From the NCBI GenBank assembly GCA_021799445.1, contig JAJZAM010000009.1:1-38864 (forward strand): 38,864 nt of DNA, read 5' to 3'. The notes under the pieces are model-generated. The model ran no database searches and was not told the DNA's origin. It saw only the letters and a program-made list of their open reading frames with translations. Within the stretch, counting starts at the first letter, position 1. Every line of letters starts with the position of its first letter. Shown here one piece after another: positions 20,362-28,388 of the stretch. The DNA is from Actinomycetes bacterium. Its GTDB lineage: Bacteria; Actinomycetota; Acidimicrobiia; Acidimicrobiales; Palsa-688. Made by a program: the position numbers and the translations under genes.

Positions 20362-21203
20362 TTGTAGCGACGCGAACGCAGAGCTTGCAAACCGACGGCG
20401 CCACCGTAGCCGAGGACGGTGATCACGGCGCCTGCTACGACGTCCGCGAACAGGTGGTTCGCCGTGACTATGACACAGACGAAGGTGACAGCCGGATAGC
20501 AGTAGGCCAAGACGCGAGCCCGCCGCTTTTTGAGCATCGCCCCGAGCGCCAGGCCGCACCATAGGGCCCACGCGAAGTGCAAGCTGGGCATAGCGGCGTA
20601 CTGGTTGGAGACGGCGTTCATCGGTCCGCTGTTGAAATTCCACAGGCCTCCGATGACGCGCAGCGTGTCCACGAACCCGTAACTCGCCGGGAGCAACCTG
20701 GGTGGCATCTCGGGGAAGACGGCAAAGCCGATCAGGGCCAGCGCGGTGAGAACAGCCAGCGTGTCACGCCAGACCCGGTAGCGATCGGGGAACTTGTAGA
20801 ACAAGATCAGCAGCAGCCCGCCTGTGACGATGAAGTGGGTTGTGCCGTACCACACGTCCAGGAATTCCACGGCGAAGCGGTCCTGCAGGAAAAAATGCTG
20901 GATCTGCTGCTCTACGAAGACTCCCAGGTGACGCTCGAAGCTGATGATGATCTTGGCGTTGGCCAGGGCGACAGCGGCCGACACGGGCTTCGTGCCGTTG
21001 ATGTCTCGTATGGCGCTGTAGACGAAGTAGAACACGGCGATTATCGCGACCTCGTGCCACCACACGAGCTTGAGCTCGGTTCTTTGCGCTGCGGTGGAAC
21101 GACCCCGCCAGGGCCTCCGGGTCTCTACCAGCAGATCGTCGGACGCCGTCGACGGCGTACCGTCAATATCGACGCGCCCGGAGGTGTCAGCGGGGCGGAT
21201 CAC
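20352..21203 (-). CDS. PAP2-superfamily membrane phosphatase/transferase
   Basis: The 283-aa protein has about six membrane segments and the PAP2 motifs of the AUR1-like (PAP2_3) branch: MPSLHFAW and ANHLFADVVAGA with the catalytic His and Asp. An upstream segment FPEMPPRLLP is typical of that branch. In mycobacteria a PAP2-type protein next to ubiA (Rv3807c) is the proposed phosphatase that turns polyprenyl-phosphoryl-5-phosphoribose into polyprenyl-phosphoryl-ribose, the DprE1 substrate. Position as first gene of an overlapping PAP2-ubiA-dprE1-dprE2 operon supports that role. An inositol-phosphotransferase role, known for other PAP2_3 members, is the alternative. The start is GTG 21203 with AAGGATAGG about 8 nt upstream. 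Confidence 0.8.
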   Translation of the reverse strand: MIRPADTSGRVDIDGTPSTASDDLLVETRRPWRGRSTAAQRTELKLVWWHEVAIIAVFYFVYSAIRDINGTKPVSAAVALANAKIIISFERHLGVFVEQQIQHFFLQDRFAVEFLDVWYGTTHFIVTGGLLLILFYKFPDRYRVWRDTLAVLTALALIGFAVFPEMPPRLLPASYGFVDTLRVIGGLWNFNSGPMNAVSNQYAAMPSLHFAWALWCGLALGAMLKKRRARVLAYCYPAVTFVCVIVTANHLFADVVAGAVITVLGYGGAVGLQALRSRRYKWI

Positions 21204-21326
21204 GCTATCAGCCTATCCTTAGAGCAGACCGCGACTGCAAGCAGTCCCCTCCGAGATCGTCTCGGCCGTGGCGATGTAAGCTCCGAGTTGCGGCCACCGG
21301 TCTCACAAGCCCGACGCAGCCGGTCC

Positions 21327-22736
21327 TCACAAACCCAGGGCAGCTGAGCACGCCGGCCACGCCCCCCATCCCGCTGCGGCTTGCAGCTGGGCGGCTGCTT
21401 GGTCCTGCATCGAAGGGGGTTCCTGGTCGGGCCGGCCGGGGTAGCCGAGGCCGGTCCAGGTGGCCTGGCTGAATTGGTAGGCGCCGTAGTAGCCGTTTCC
21501 TGTGTTCTCCGTGTAGTTGTCGCCGCTCTCGCAAGTCCGCAACGCCAACCATTCGGCTGGTGTCGGTGGGCCAGACGAAGCGAACGTCGTTGTCGGGGCC
21601 GCCGTAGTCGGCGGCTCAGTTGAAGGCGGCTCAGTTGAAGGCGGCGCAGTTGAAGGCGGGTCGGTGGTAGGAGCGGTCGTAGTGAGCGTCGTCGGCGGGG
21701 TTGTCGTCGGCGGGGTTGTCGTCGGCGGCGGCGTCGTAACAGGCGGGTCGGTGGTAGGTGCCGCTGTCGTGGGGGGTGGCAGGGATTCTACGGGGACCCC
21801 GACGGGCGGGGAAGGCACCGTGGCGAGGGTCGTGGTCGCCGCCCCCGCCCCGAGCGAAGCGCCGCCGGTCCCGGTGGGCGCACCCTGAGAGGCCGATCCC
21901 GGCGAGGTCACCCCGGCCGGGGTAGCTCCTAGTTGGGCCTCGACGGCTGTAAGCAGCCCGCCGGCGACGGGCCCACCCTGAGGGGCGGCTGCAGCCTGCC
22001 CGCCCGCCTGGGCTTCCAGGCCAGCCAACTGGCTTTGCAGAACGGCCAGCTGCTTGCTGACCGACGCCGCCTCGTCCAATGCCGCAGCCCGAGCCGTCGC
22101 CGCTTCGGTCTCCGCCTGCTCGGATTTCTTCTCGCCCGCCGAAACGGTCGCTACGGCGTCGGCCCACCCGGCCCGGGCGGCCTGGTAGCGGTCTATGACC
22201 GCCCGGACCGTGTCCGTGGCTACCGATATGTAGGTTTCGCTGACGGCGGGGTCGGCGACGCCCACCCCGTTTAGGGACACGGGAGCGGAGGGTGACACGA
22301 AGTAACCGCCGACGTAAGCACCCACAAGTTCGTGGCGTAGAGCGGCCTCGCTCGCTGCGAGTGACGACGCAGCCTGGGCAGCCCGGCTCCGGTCGGCGCT
22401 CAGCTGGCCGGCTAGAGCTTGCACGGCCTCCGCATCCTGGCGGTAGGTGACTGTCGCCTGGTGTACTGCAGCCCCGGCAGCGGCGAGCTTCGCCTGCAGG
22501 GTGGATATCTGGGCTTTCACCGAGGCGGTGGTAGCGGCGAAAGCCGGCTGCGGCCGCAGCGCGTCGACGGCCCAACCCGCCACACCCGAACCCGTCGACG
22601 TCAACACCAAGGCGAACGCGAACAACGCTGCTGTCAGGACACGCACCGAGGCGGGTTTCGCCGCCGCCGGGAGCCGTCTTGGGCGTGAGCTACCGGCGTC
22701 GTCGGCGGCATTGGGAGACTCGCAGGTCCACGCCAC
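21327..22736 (-). CDS. Secreted resuscitation-promoting-factor-like muralytic protein
   Basis: Order of the roughly 469-aa product: an N-terminal hydrophobic export segment (VLTAALFAFALVLTSTGSGV) with a likely cleavage after AFA; a long Ala-rich coiled coil (about residues 70-250), as in secreted cell-wall hydrolases; a Thr/Pro-rich spacer; and a C-terminal Rpf domain of about 75 residues. The Rpf domain is clear: LRTCESGDNYTENTGNGYYG with the catalytic Glu in CESG, then AYQFSQATWTGLGYPGRPDQ and GWGAWPACSAALGL. Rpf domains cleave peptidoglycan glycan strands like lysozyme or lytic transglycosylases. GTG 22736 is the assumed start; a GTG nearer the signal segment is possible. It lies 123 nt upstream of the PAP2-dprE operon, in the same direction. 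Confidence 0.88.
   Translation of the reverse strand: MAWTCESPNAADDAGSSRPRRLPAAAKPASVRVLTAALFAFALVLTSTGSGVAGWAVDALRPQPAFAATTASVKAQISTLQAKLAAAGAAVHQATVTYRQDAEAVQALAGQLSADRSRAAQAASSLAASEAALRHELVGAYVGGYFVSPSAPVSLNGVGVADPAVSETYISVATDTVRAVIDRYQAARAGWADAVATVSAGEKKSEQAETEAATARAAALDEAASVSKQLAVLQSQLAGLEAQAGGQAAAAPQGGPVAGGLLTAVEAQLGATPAGVTSPGSASQGAPTGTGGASLGAGAATTTLATVPSPPVGVPVESLPPPTTAAPTTDPPVTTPPPTTTPPTTTPPTTLTTTAPTTDPPSTAPPSTEPPSTEPPTTAAPTTTFASSGPPTPAEWLALRTCESGDNYTENTGNGYYGAYQFSQATWTGLGYPGRPDQEPPSMQDQAAAQLQAAAGWGAWPACSAALGL
21610..21732. repeat. Tandem 15-bp repeats in the Thr/Pro spacer of the Rpf-like gene
   Basis: Three units of GGCGGCTCAGTTGAA (21610-21654, the third with one change) and three units of GTCGTCGGCGGGGTT (21688-21732, the last diverged) lie in the same gene. 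Read on the coding strand they give PPSTE- and PPTT-type repeats that form the wall-spanning spacer. Confidence 0.8.
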
Positions 22737-22821
22737 AGTACGGCGAAACTAGCAGGCTCGGCCGGTCCCGCCAAGGTCGCGGCGTGCCTCAGCCCGCCCG
22801 GCGGTGCCTCATTCTGCTGGT

Positions 22822-23232
22822 CTACTCGTCGGCCATCTTGGCCCGGATCCTTTCGATCCGCTGGTCAAGGTCGTCGAGGAAGGACTCCAGCGCCCGGCGT
22901 TTGGCTTCCACCGTCCGGCGCATCTGGCATGCCAGTTGGAGGGACTCTTCGAGCAGCTGGCGGCGGCAGGACTCGGGAGTCTCCTCGTCTAGGTAAGCCT
23001 CTTTTATGGCCGCTGTGCGATCCTCGTTCGCGAGGACCACGGCGATCTCGTCGAGGTTGAAACCTAGAAGCGACTGCAGCTCGCGGATCCTCGCCACGCG
23101 CTCCAAGTCGCGGCGCGAGTAGCGCCGCGACCCGCCGGCGGTGACCCCGGGGTTTATCAACCCGAGCTCCTGGTAGTAGCGCAGAGCCCTCTCTGTGACA
23201 CCGGCGCTCTGCGCGGCGGCGCCGATCGACAT
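22822..23232 (-). CDS. MerR family transcriptional regulator
   Basis: The N-terminal winged helix is typical: MSIGAAAQSAGVTERALRYY, ELGLINPG, GGSRRYSRRDLERVARI, followed by SLLGFNLDEIAVVL. A C-terminal dimerisation coiled coil is rich in Arg and Glu. No metal-binding Cys cluster is seen, so an organic ligand is more likely than a metal. I chose ATG 23232 because GGAGG lies 5 nt upstream and the HTH begins at once; a TTG at 23277, sharing TTGA with the MFS stop, would add 15 residues. The length is 136 aa. It is the last gene after two MFS exporter genes and probably controls them through the operator between them. Confidence 0.88.
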   Translation of the reverse strand: MSIGAAAQSAGVTERALRYYQELGLINPGVTAGGSRRYSRRDLERVARIRELQSLLGFNLDEIAVVLANEDRTAAIKEAYLDEETPESCRRQLLEESLQLACQMRRTVEAKRRALESFLDDLDQRIERIRAKMADE

Positions 23233-23273
23233 GAGAGCCTCCGTCTCGACGACCCCGGCGGCGGTGGCGGTGG

Positions 23274-25094
23274 TCAACTCGCTGCCTGCGTGGCTGCGAC
23301 CGGCCCGCCTTTTTCGACGTCGCCGTGGCCAGAAGACGGCTGAGCGGACGTCGCGGACGCCGCGGTCGCTGGTGCTGCGCCCATGGAGTGGACGTAGCGC
23401 TTACCCCTCAAAAGCGAAACCACCATCGCCACGACCGAGGCGCCGGCAGCGAAGTCGAACGCCAGGTGCAGACCGGTAGCGAAGGGACCCTCAATGAGCG
23501 ACGGGAAGAAAGACCGTCCGGTGACGTAAGCCGCCTGGCTGGCGCTCAGATGGGCGAGACCGGCGGGTCCCAGCAGCTGGGCGACCGGGTTGAAACCAAG
23601 GAACGCCGAGAACAGGCTTCCTATCGGCGGTTCGGCGGCCACCCGGTGTGCCGCTGCGGGGGCGACCCCGGCCGCGGTGAGCCCGGCGTAGAGGTGGGAG
23701 GGCAACGTCGCCGCCAGGCCGAGAGTGACGATCGTGAAGAACAGCCCCATCGACAGGACCTGCGCGGAGTTCTGGAAAGTGTTGAGCATTCCAGCCCCCG
23801 CGCCGCGCTGGTTGGGGGGCAGGCTGTTCATAACCGAGGCCTGGTTGGGGGTGAAGAAAAGTCCCATGCCCAAGGCGAAGAGGAGGACCAAACCGGCGAA
23901 GGGCAGGTATGAGAAGTTCATCGGCAAGGTGTTGAGCAGCAAGAAAGCAGCCGCGGACATCGCCAGGCCGGCGCTCGACAGCCAGCGCGCACCGTAGCGG
24001 TCCGAAAGTATCCCCGCGACCGGCCCGACCGCCAAGAAGCCGACGGTGAGGGGGATCAAGTAGATCCCAGCCCACAACGGGGTCTGACTGAAGCTGTAGC
24101 CGTGCTGGGGAAGCCAGATGCCTTGCAGCCAGATGATGAGCATAAATTGCAGGCCGCCCCGGCCCAGCGCCCCGAGCAGACCGGAAACCGCCCCAGCCGT
24201 GAAAGGTCTTATCGAGAACAGCTCGAGCCGGAACATCGGGTTCGCCACCCTCTTTTCCACCCAGACGAACGCCACGAGGACGGCTATGCCGCCGAATATC
24301 GCCGCGAGAACCCAAGGGTTGGTCCAGCCGGTGCTGTGGCCGCCATAGGGAAGAAGCGAGTACACGATCCCGGTAAGAACCGATATCAGGCCGACAGCGA
24401 AGGTGATGTTGCCGAGCCAGTCGATCTTGGACGGCACTCGGACGCCGTTGTCCCGCAACTTGTGGTACGCCCATATCGTCCCGAAGATCCCGAAGGGCAC
24501 CGAGACCAGGAAAACCAGGCGCCACTGGACGGGACCGAGGAGACCGCCGAGGATCAGCCCGAGGAACGAACCGCTCACGGCTGCCACACCGTTGATGCCC
24601 ATAGCCTTGCCCCGTTCGTTCTCAGGGAACGCGTCGGTGAGGATCGCGCTCGAGTTGGCGAACAGGAACGATCCGCCCACCCCCTGGAAAACGCGCATGG
24701 CGATAATCCAGATTGCCCCGGCAGACCCCGACAGCCACGTCACCGACAGGAGGATCGAGAAGACTGTGAAGACAGCGAAGCCGAGGTTGTACATCTTGAC
24801 CCGACCGTACATGTCTCCCACCCTGCCGAGGCTCACGACGAGCACGCTGGTCACCAGCATGAAGCCCATTAGCGTCCACAGAAAGTAGGAGGTGTTCGAC
24901 GGTGTCAGCGGGTTGAGCTTGATCCCCCGGAATATGTCCGGGAGCGAGATCAGCAGTATCGACTGGTTGATGGTGACCATCAAGATGCCGAGCGTCGTGT
25001 TGGACAGCGCGATCCACTTGTACCTGTCGGGGTGCTCGCCGTGCCCGGTTTTACCCGCCGTGCCGTCCGCCTCGACCGATCCTGTTTGTCTCAA
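23274..25094 (-). CDS. DHA2-type (14-helix) MFS drug exporter, first paralogue
   Basis: The 606-aa membrane protein matches the EmrB/QacA-type drug:proton antiporters: N-terminal helix [20 protein letters not shown], motif A-like [20 protein letters not shown], and motif C-like [20 protein letters not shown]. The start is TTG 25094, with AAGGAGG 6-7 nt upstream. The acidic residue normally found in helix 1 of this family (L-D-x-T) is Asn here (TINQS), while the neighbouring paralogue keeps Asp (TIDSS). The C-terminal tail is Ala/Ser-rich. The substrate is unknown. It is preceded by an intergenic region with two inverted repeats and followed by the MerR gene. Confidence 0.9.
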   Translation of the reverse strand: MRQTGSVEADGTAGKTGHGEHPDRYKWIALSNTTLGILMVTINQSILLISLPDIFRGIKLNPLTPSNTSYFLWTLMGFMLVTSVLVVSLGRVGDMYGRVKMYNLGFAVFTVFSILLSVTWLSGSAGAIWIIAMRVFQGVGGSFLFANSSAILTDAFPENERGKAMGINGVAAVSGSFLGLILGGLLGPVQWRLVFLVSVPFGIFGTIWAYHKLRDNGVRVPSKIDWLGNITFAVGLISVLTGIVYSLLPYGGHSTGWTNPWVLAAIFGGIAVLVAFVWVEKRVANPMFRLELFSIRPFTAGAVSGLLGALGRGGLQFMLIIWLQGIWLPQHGYSFSQTPLWAGIYLIPLTVGFLAVGPVAGILSDRYGARWLSSAGLAMSAAAFLLLNTLPMNFSYLPFAGLVLLFALGMGLFFTPNQASVMNSLPPNQRGAGAGMLNTFQNSAQVLSMGLFFTIVTLGLAATLPSHLYAGLTAAGVAPAAAHRVAAEPPIGSLFSAFLGFNPVAQLLGPAGLAHLSASQAAYVTGRSFFPSLIEGPFATGLHLAFDFAAGASVVAMVVSLLRGKRYVHSMGAAPATAASATSAQPSSGHGDVEKGGPVAATQAAS

Positions 25095-25120
25095 CTTGGC
25101 CCTCCTTCACTCCGGCTGAC

Positions 25121-25134
25121 TCACGATATCGTGA
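25121..25134. promoter_or_regulatory. Perfect 14-bp palindrome upstream of MFS exporter
   Basis: TCACGATATCGTGA is its own reverse complement. It lies 27 nt before the TTG start of the first-paralogue exporter, between it and the larger inverted repeat. It may be an operator half or overlap the core promoter. Confidence 0.5.
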
Positions 25135-25139
25135 CTCTC

Positions 25140-25168
25140 ACGTCAACGGTAGATTTTCTCGTTGACGT
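25140..25168. promoter_or_regulatory. Inverted repeat, probable regulator operator
   Basis: ACGTCAACG (25140-25148) and CGTTGACGT (25160-25168) are perfect 9-bp inverted repeats with an 11-nt A/T-rich spacer. Each arm contains a TTGAC that resembles a -35 element. MerR proteins bind dyads within promoters, and this dyad lies between two exporter genes whose operon ends with a MerR gene, so autoregulation of the set is likely. Confidence 0.55.
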
Positions 25169-25210
25169 TCGTCACACACCATCCCCTCGACGCAACGTGC
25201 GACATCGCTT

Positions 25211-26977
25211 CTACGAAGCTTCGTGTACGTAGCGTTTTCCTCTGGACCACGACGCCGCCGCCGCAACGAGGCACGCGATGATCGCGAACAGGAAAGCCTC
25301 GTGGAGTCCGTTCGAGAACGGCTTCGATATCAGGTGCGAGAAAAATGAACGGCCCGTCAGGGCGGAGTAGTTCGCTTTGGAAACCGCCGCCAGCGCCTTG
25401 GGCGGGACGAGCGTCTTGACGGGGTTGTAGCCGAGGAAGGCGGCGAAGAGGACCGAGACCGGGGGCAGGTGAGCGACCTGCGAGGCTGTCGCAGCGTCGA
25501 CGCCGTGGGAGACCAGCCCGTTGGTGAGGCTCGCCGTCAGCGAGCTTGAAAGTCCGATGATCATCAAAGTGAAGAAGATGCCTATCGACAGGACTTGGGC
25601 GGAGTTCTGGAACGTGGAGTTCATGCCACCCCCCGCTCCGCGGTCCGACGGTGGAAGGCTGTTCATAACCCCGGCGCGGTTGGGGGCAGCGAACGCGCCC
25701 ATCCCCAGGCCGTTCAAGAACAGCAACGCCCCGAAGATAGGGTATGAGAAGTCGATGGGCAGCTGCTCAAGCGCAAAGAAGCTCACCGCGGCGGCGATCA
25801 TCCCGCCGGTCGCGAACGGACGAGCCCCGTAACGGTCCGACAGGTACCCTGACACGGGTCCGGCCAGCAAGAAGCCCGCCGTGAGGGGCAGCATGTAGAT
25901 GCCCGCCCAAAGAGGCGTCCGGGTGAAGCTGTACCCGTGCTCGGGCAGCCAGATCCCCTGCAACCAGATGATCAGCATGAACATCAGCCCACCTCGACCG
26001 ACAGCGGACAGGAAAGTGGACAGCGTTCCGAACGTAAACGCCTTGATCCGGAAAAGCGGAAGCCTAAACATCGGGTTCTCGGCGCGTCGCTCTATGAGCG
26101 CGAACGCGGCGAGGATCGCGACGCCCAGGCCGAGCTCGATGTCCACCCGGGGGCTTGTCCATCCCATGGTGTCATGCCCGTAGGGTTCGATCCCGTAGGT
26201 GATGCCTATCATCACGAGGATCAGGCCTACGGCGAAAGTGGTGTTACCCCACCAGTCGATCGACGAGGGGCGGCGGATTCCGGTGTCACGCAGCTTGGTG
26301 TAAGCCCACACCGTCCCGAGCGCTCCGATCGGCACTGAGATCAAAAAGACGAGACGCCATTCGATAGGACCGAGAAGGCCCCCCAGGATCAGTCCTATAA
26401 AAGACCCGCTGATACCGGCGATGTTGTTGATCCCAAGCGCAAGCCCGCGTTGGTTGGAAGGGAACGCGTCGGTGAGGATCGCCGCGGAGTTGGCGATCAC
26501 GAACGCGGCGCCGACCCCTTGGGCGATGCGGCCGACTATCAGCCAGATCGCGCCGTCCGGGCCGGTCATCCAGTCGACCGTCAAGACCAGCGACGACAAG
26601 GTGTAGACCAAAAAGCCCAGGTTGTACATCTTCACCCGGCCGAACATGTCGCCTAGACGGCCGAGGCTCACGACAAGGACGCTGCTCACGACCAAGAAAC
26701 CGAGGATCATCCACAGCAGGTAGAAGCTGTTCCCCGGGACGAGCGGGTTCAGCTTTATTCCCCTGAAGATGTCCGGCATGGCGATGAGCATGATCGACGA
26801 GTCGATGGTCGCCATGAGAACCCCGAGCGTCACGTTGAACAGCGCTACCCACTTGTAGCGATCGTCAGCTACCCCGCCGTCCCCGCCCCCCTTGCCGACC
26901 GGACCCCCCTTGTCGGCGCCGCCCCCCTTGTCGAGCGGAGCTCCCGAGTGGTGGGTTTCGATATCTGCACTTCGCAT
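25211..26977 (-). CDS. DHA2-type (14-helix) MFS drug exporter, second paralogue
   Basis: The 588-aa transporter is closely related to its downstream neighbour along the whole length: [56 protein letters not shown], and a shared [20 protein letters not shown] segment. Helix 1 keeps the family Asp (TIDSS). The N-terminal 40 residues are a Gly/Lys-rich low-complexity tail (KGGGADKGG), absent from the paralogue and probably cytoplasmic. ATG 26977 has GAGG about 6 nt upstream. The two exporters look like a tandem duplication that has since diverged in ends and in helix 1. The substrate is not predictable. Confidence 0.9.
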   Translation of the reverse strand: MRSADIETHHSGAPLDKGGGADKGGPVGKGGGDGGVADDRYKWVALFNVTLGVLMATIDSSIMLIAMPDIFRGIKLNPLVPGNSFYLLWMILGFLVVSSVLVVSLGRLGDMFGRVKMYNLGFLVYTLSSLVLTVDWMTGPDGAIWLIVGRIAQGVGAAFVIANSAAILTDAFPSNQRGLALGINNIAGISGSFIGLILGGLLGPIEWRLVFLISVPIGALGTVWAYTKLRDTGIRRPSSIDWWGNTTFAVGLILVMIGITYGIEPYGHDTMGWTSPRVDIELGLGVAILAAFALIERRAENPMFRLPLFRIKAFTFGTLSTFLSAVGRGGLMFMLIIWLQGIWLPEHGYSFTRTPLWAGIYMLPLTAGFLLAGPVSGYLSDRYGARPFATGGMIAAAVSFFALEQLPIDFSYPIFGALLFLNGLGMGAFAAPNRAGVMNSLPPSDRGAGGGMNSTFQNSAQVLSIGIFFTLMIIGLSSSLTASLTNGLVSHGVDAATASQVAHLPPVSVLFAAFLGYNPVKTLVPPKALAAVSKANYSALTGRSFFSHLISKPFSNGLHEAFLFAIIACLVAAAASWSRGKRYVHEAS

Positions 26978-27100
26978 TCGACACCTCGCTTCTGTCCTCC
27001 CCGGCTTGTCCGGCCGAGTCGGCGTCGACTTGTTGCCTGCCCCGTAAGACGGTGCACTCTGTTCGCTTGGCTAAATACTTTACCGTCGAAGTTGGCCGTT

Positions 27101-27140
27101 GCGCGGCTCCGCGCGGCTCTGCGCGGCTCTGCGCCGCTAC
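27101..27140. repeat. 10-bp tandem repeat at the end of the amidohydrolase gene
   Basis: GCGCGGCTCC, GCGCGGCTCT, GCGCGGCTCT and GCGCCGCTAC are adjacent. The stop codon of the amidohydrolase (TAG, read from 27139-27137) lies in the last, diverged unit. Confidence 0.75.
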
Positions 27141-28357
27141 CAGGACAGGAGGCGCCTGGCTGAAGCTGGGTCCAGCGACTCGCCTGGGGTGAACGGGTGG
27201 CTGATCGCGCAACCGATGATCTGTTCTGGGTCCGCTGCGCTCACAGGCGAGTCCGAGCCCGCCCGCAGGTCCACCCCGGCTTCGAGCAGGGAGCGCATGC
27301 GGATCAGCCACCCGCGCTCGACGTCGCCCAGCTCGCGCTCGTACTTGGTTCGCCGGGTCGCCAGGAAACCCGGGTTGACAACGACCCGGGCTTTGCTGGC
27401 TGCGATCGCCGGGACCTGCTCGGGCAGGCTGAGAGCGTTGTGCTCCAAGCGGTCGGCGAGTCCCGTTGGCGGCGGAGACTTCGCGAAAGCTTCCAGGGTC
27501 ACCGCCAGGGTCTCGACGTCGACGACGTGAACTGCCGCGGGGAATCCTCGCTCGTGGGCCTCCACTATCGCCTGGCGCAGCCCGTCGAGGCGGCCGGGCC
27601 GTGGCATCAGCTTCACCGGGCCGACTGACAGCCTTGCCGGCCCTGGGGCGTTGGGGTCGCCGAGGACCGTCGCGAAGGGCGGGACGTCACCGAGGCGCTC
27701 GACGCTGACCATCATCGACACGTCTTGGACGACCACTCCCGTCGCGCACCATCTCGCCATCAAGTCGAGCTCTTCGGGCCCGTTGGTGTGGGTCGCGTCC
27801 ACGAAAGCTGTTATCCCGGCTGACGCCCATTTCCTGCTCAGGGACGCGGCGGCTGAAGTAAGCGTTGCGACGTCGAGCCGCGGTACCCCGGCCAGGATCT
27901 CGTGCCCGTCGAAGACGACACCGTCGGGATGGTCGCCCCGGCCGAGCCGGCGCAGCGCCGCCGAGTTGAGCACCGCGACGTGGCCGCTCCTGTGGTGAAC
28001 TACCAGGGGAACGTCCGTCGCTCCCCGTGAAGCGCAAACCCTGTCGAGGTCCCATCGGGTCGGGTGCCGCCTTTCCGCCATGAGCGCCTCGTCGTAACCC
28101 CACGCGCGGACCCAGGCCAACTTCGACCCTGCACACGGCGCTCCGCTCCCCGCCGCAGCGCCGCCACCTGACCGGCCGGATACGTCGATCCCCTCCCGCA
28201 ACCGGTCGAGCAGCTCGACCAGCGACGTCGAAGTCGTCACGTCGACGGACAACCCGGCTGCGACCGACGCCATGAAATGTACGTGGTGGTCCACGTAGCC
28301 CCGTTCGGTTCCTGTCCCCGGAACGCCTGCGAACGGGCCACCCGACCTAGTTTCCAC
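27137..28357 (-). CDS. Amidohydrolase (YtcJ/Amidohydro_3-like), short form
   Basis: Metal-dependent hydrolase of the amidohydrolase superfamily. Visible metal and active-site features: DHHVHF (His25, His27), LAWVRAWGYDEALMAERRHP, DVPLVVHHRSGHVAVLNSAA, GPVKLMPRPG with a candidate carboxylated Lys, AAVHVVDVETL, LEHNALSLPEQ and AGSDSPV with the metal-binding Asp. These match the N-substituted-formamide deformylase-like branch. The product is only about 406 aa. The HxH motif comes about 22 residues after the start instead of about 60, and the protein stops at ARRLLSW before the usual closing strand region, so the beta-sandwich domain is largely missing at both ends. The GTG 28357 start lacks a clear ribosome site; a longer frame to 28639 does not look like protein. 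Confidence 0.75.
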   Translation of the reverse strand: METRSGGPFAGVPGTGTERGYVDHHVHFMASVAAGLSVDVTTSTSLVELLDRLREGIDVSGRSGGGAAAGSGAPCAGSKLAWVRAWGYDEALMAERRHPTRWDLDRVCASRGATDVPLVVHHRSGHVAVLNSAALRRLGRGDHPDGVVFDGHEILAGVPRLDVATLTSAAASLSRKWASAGITAFVDATHTNGPEELDLMARWCATGVVVQDVSMMVSVERLGDVPPFATVLGDPNAPGPARLSVGPVKLMPRPGRLDGLRQAIVEAHERGFPAAVHVVDVETLAVTLEAFAKSPPPTGLADRLEHNALSLPEQVPAIAASKARVVVNPGFLATRRTKYERELGDVERGWLIRMRSLLEAGVDLRAGSDSPVSAADPEQIIGCAISHPFTPGESLDPASARRLLSW

Positions 28358-28360
28358 CGC

Positions 28361-28388
28361 TGAGAAAGGGTAGCTGAGAGAGGGTAAC
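28361..28388. repeat. 14-bp tandem repeat before the amidohydrolase start
   Basis: TGAGAAAGGGTAGC is followed directly by TGAGAGAGGGTAAC (12 of 14 identical). It begins 3 nt upstream of the proposed GTG start and may be a regulator site or an untranslated leader element. Confidence 0.6.

Noticed and set aside
20362-20643. N-terminal extension of the UbiA-like frame
   Set aside because: It reads through the PAP2 gene in another frame and gives Arg-rich low-complexity sequence unlike any prenyltransferase.
21610-21732. Possible CRISPR array (regular repeats)
   Set aside because: Units are contiguous 15-bp tandem copies with no spacers and encode a Pro/Thr spacer of a real protein.
27101-27140. 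Insertion-sequence end or attachment site at the 10-bp repeats
   Set aside because: No transposase or integrase gene, no matching inverted end and no target duplication are visible nearby.
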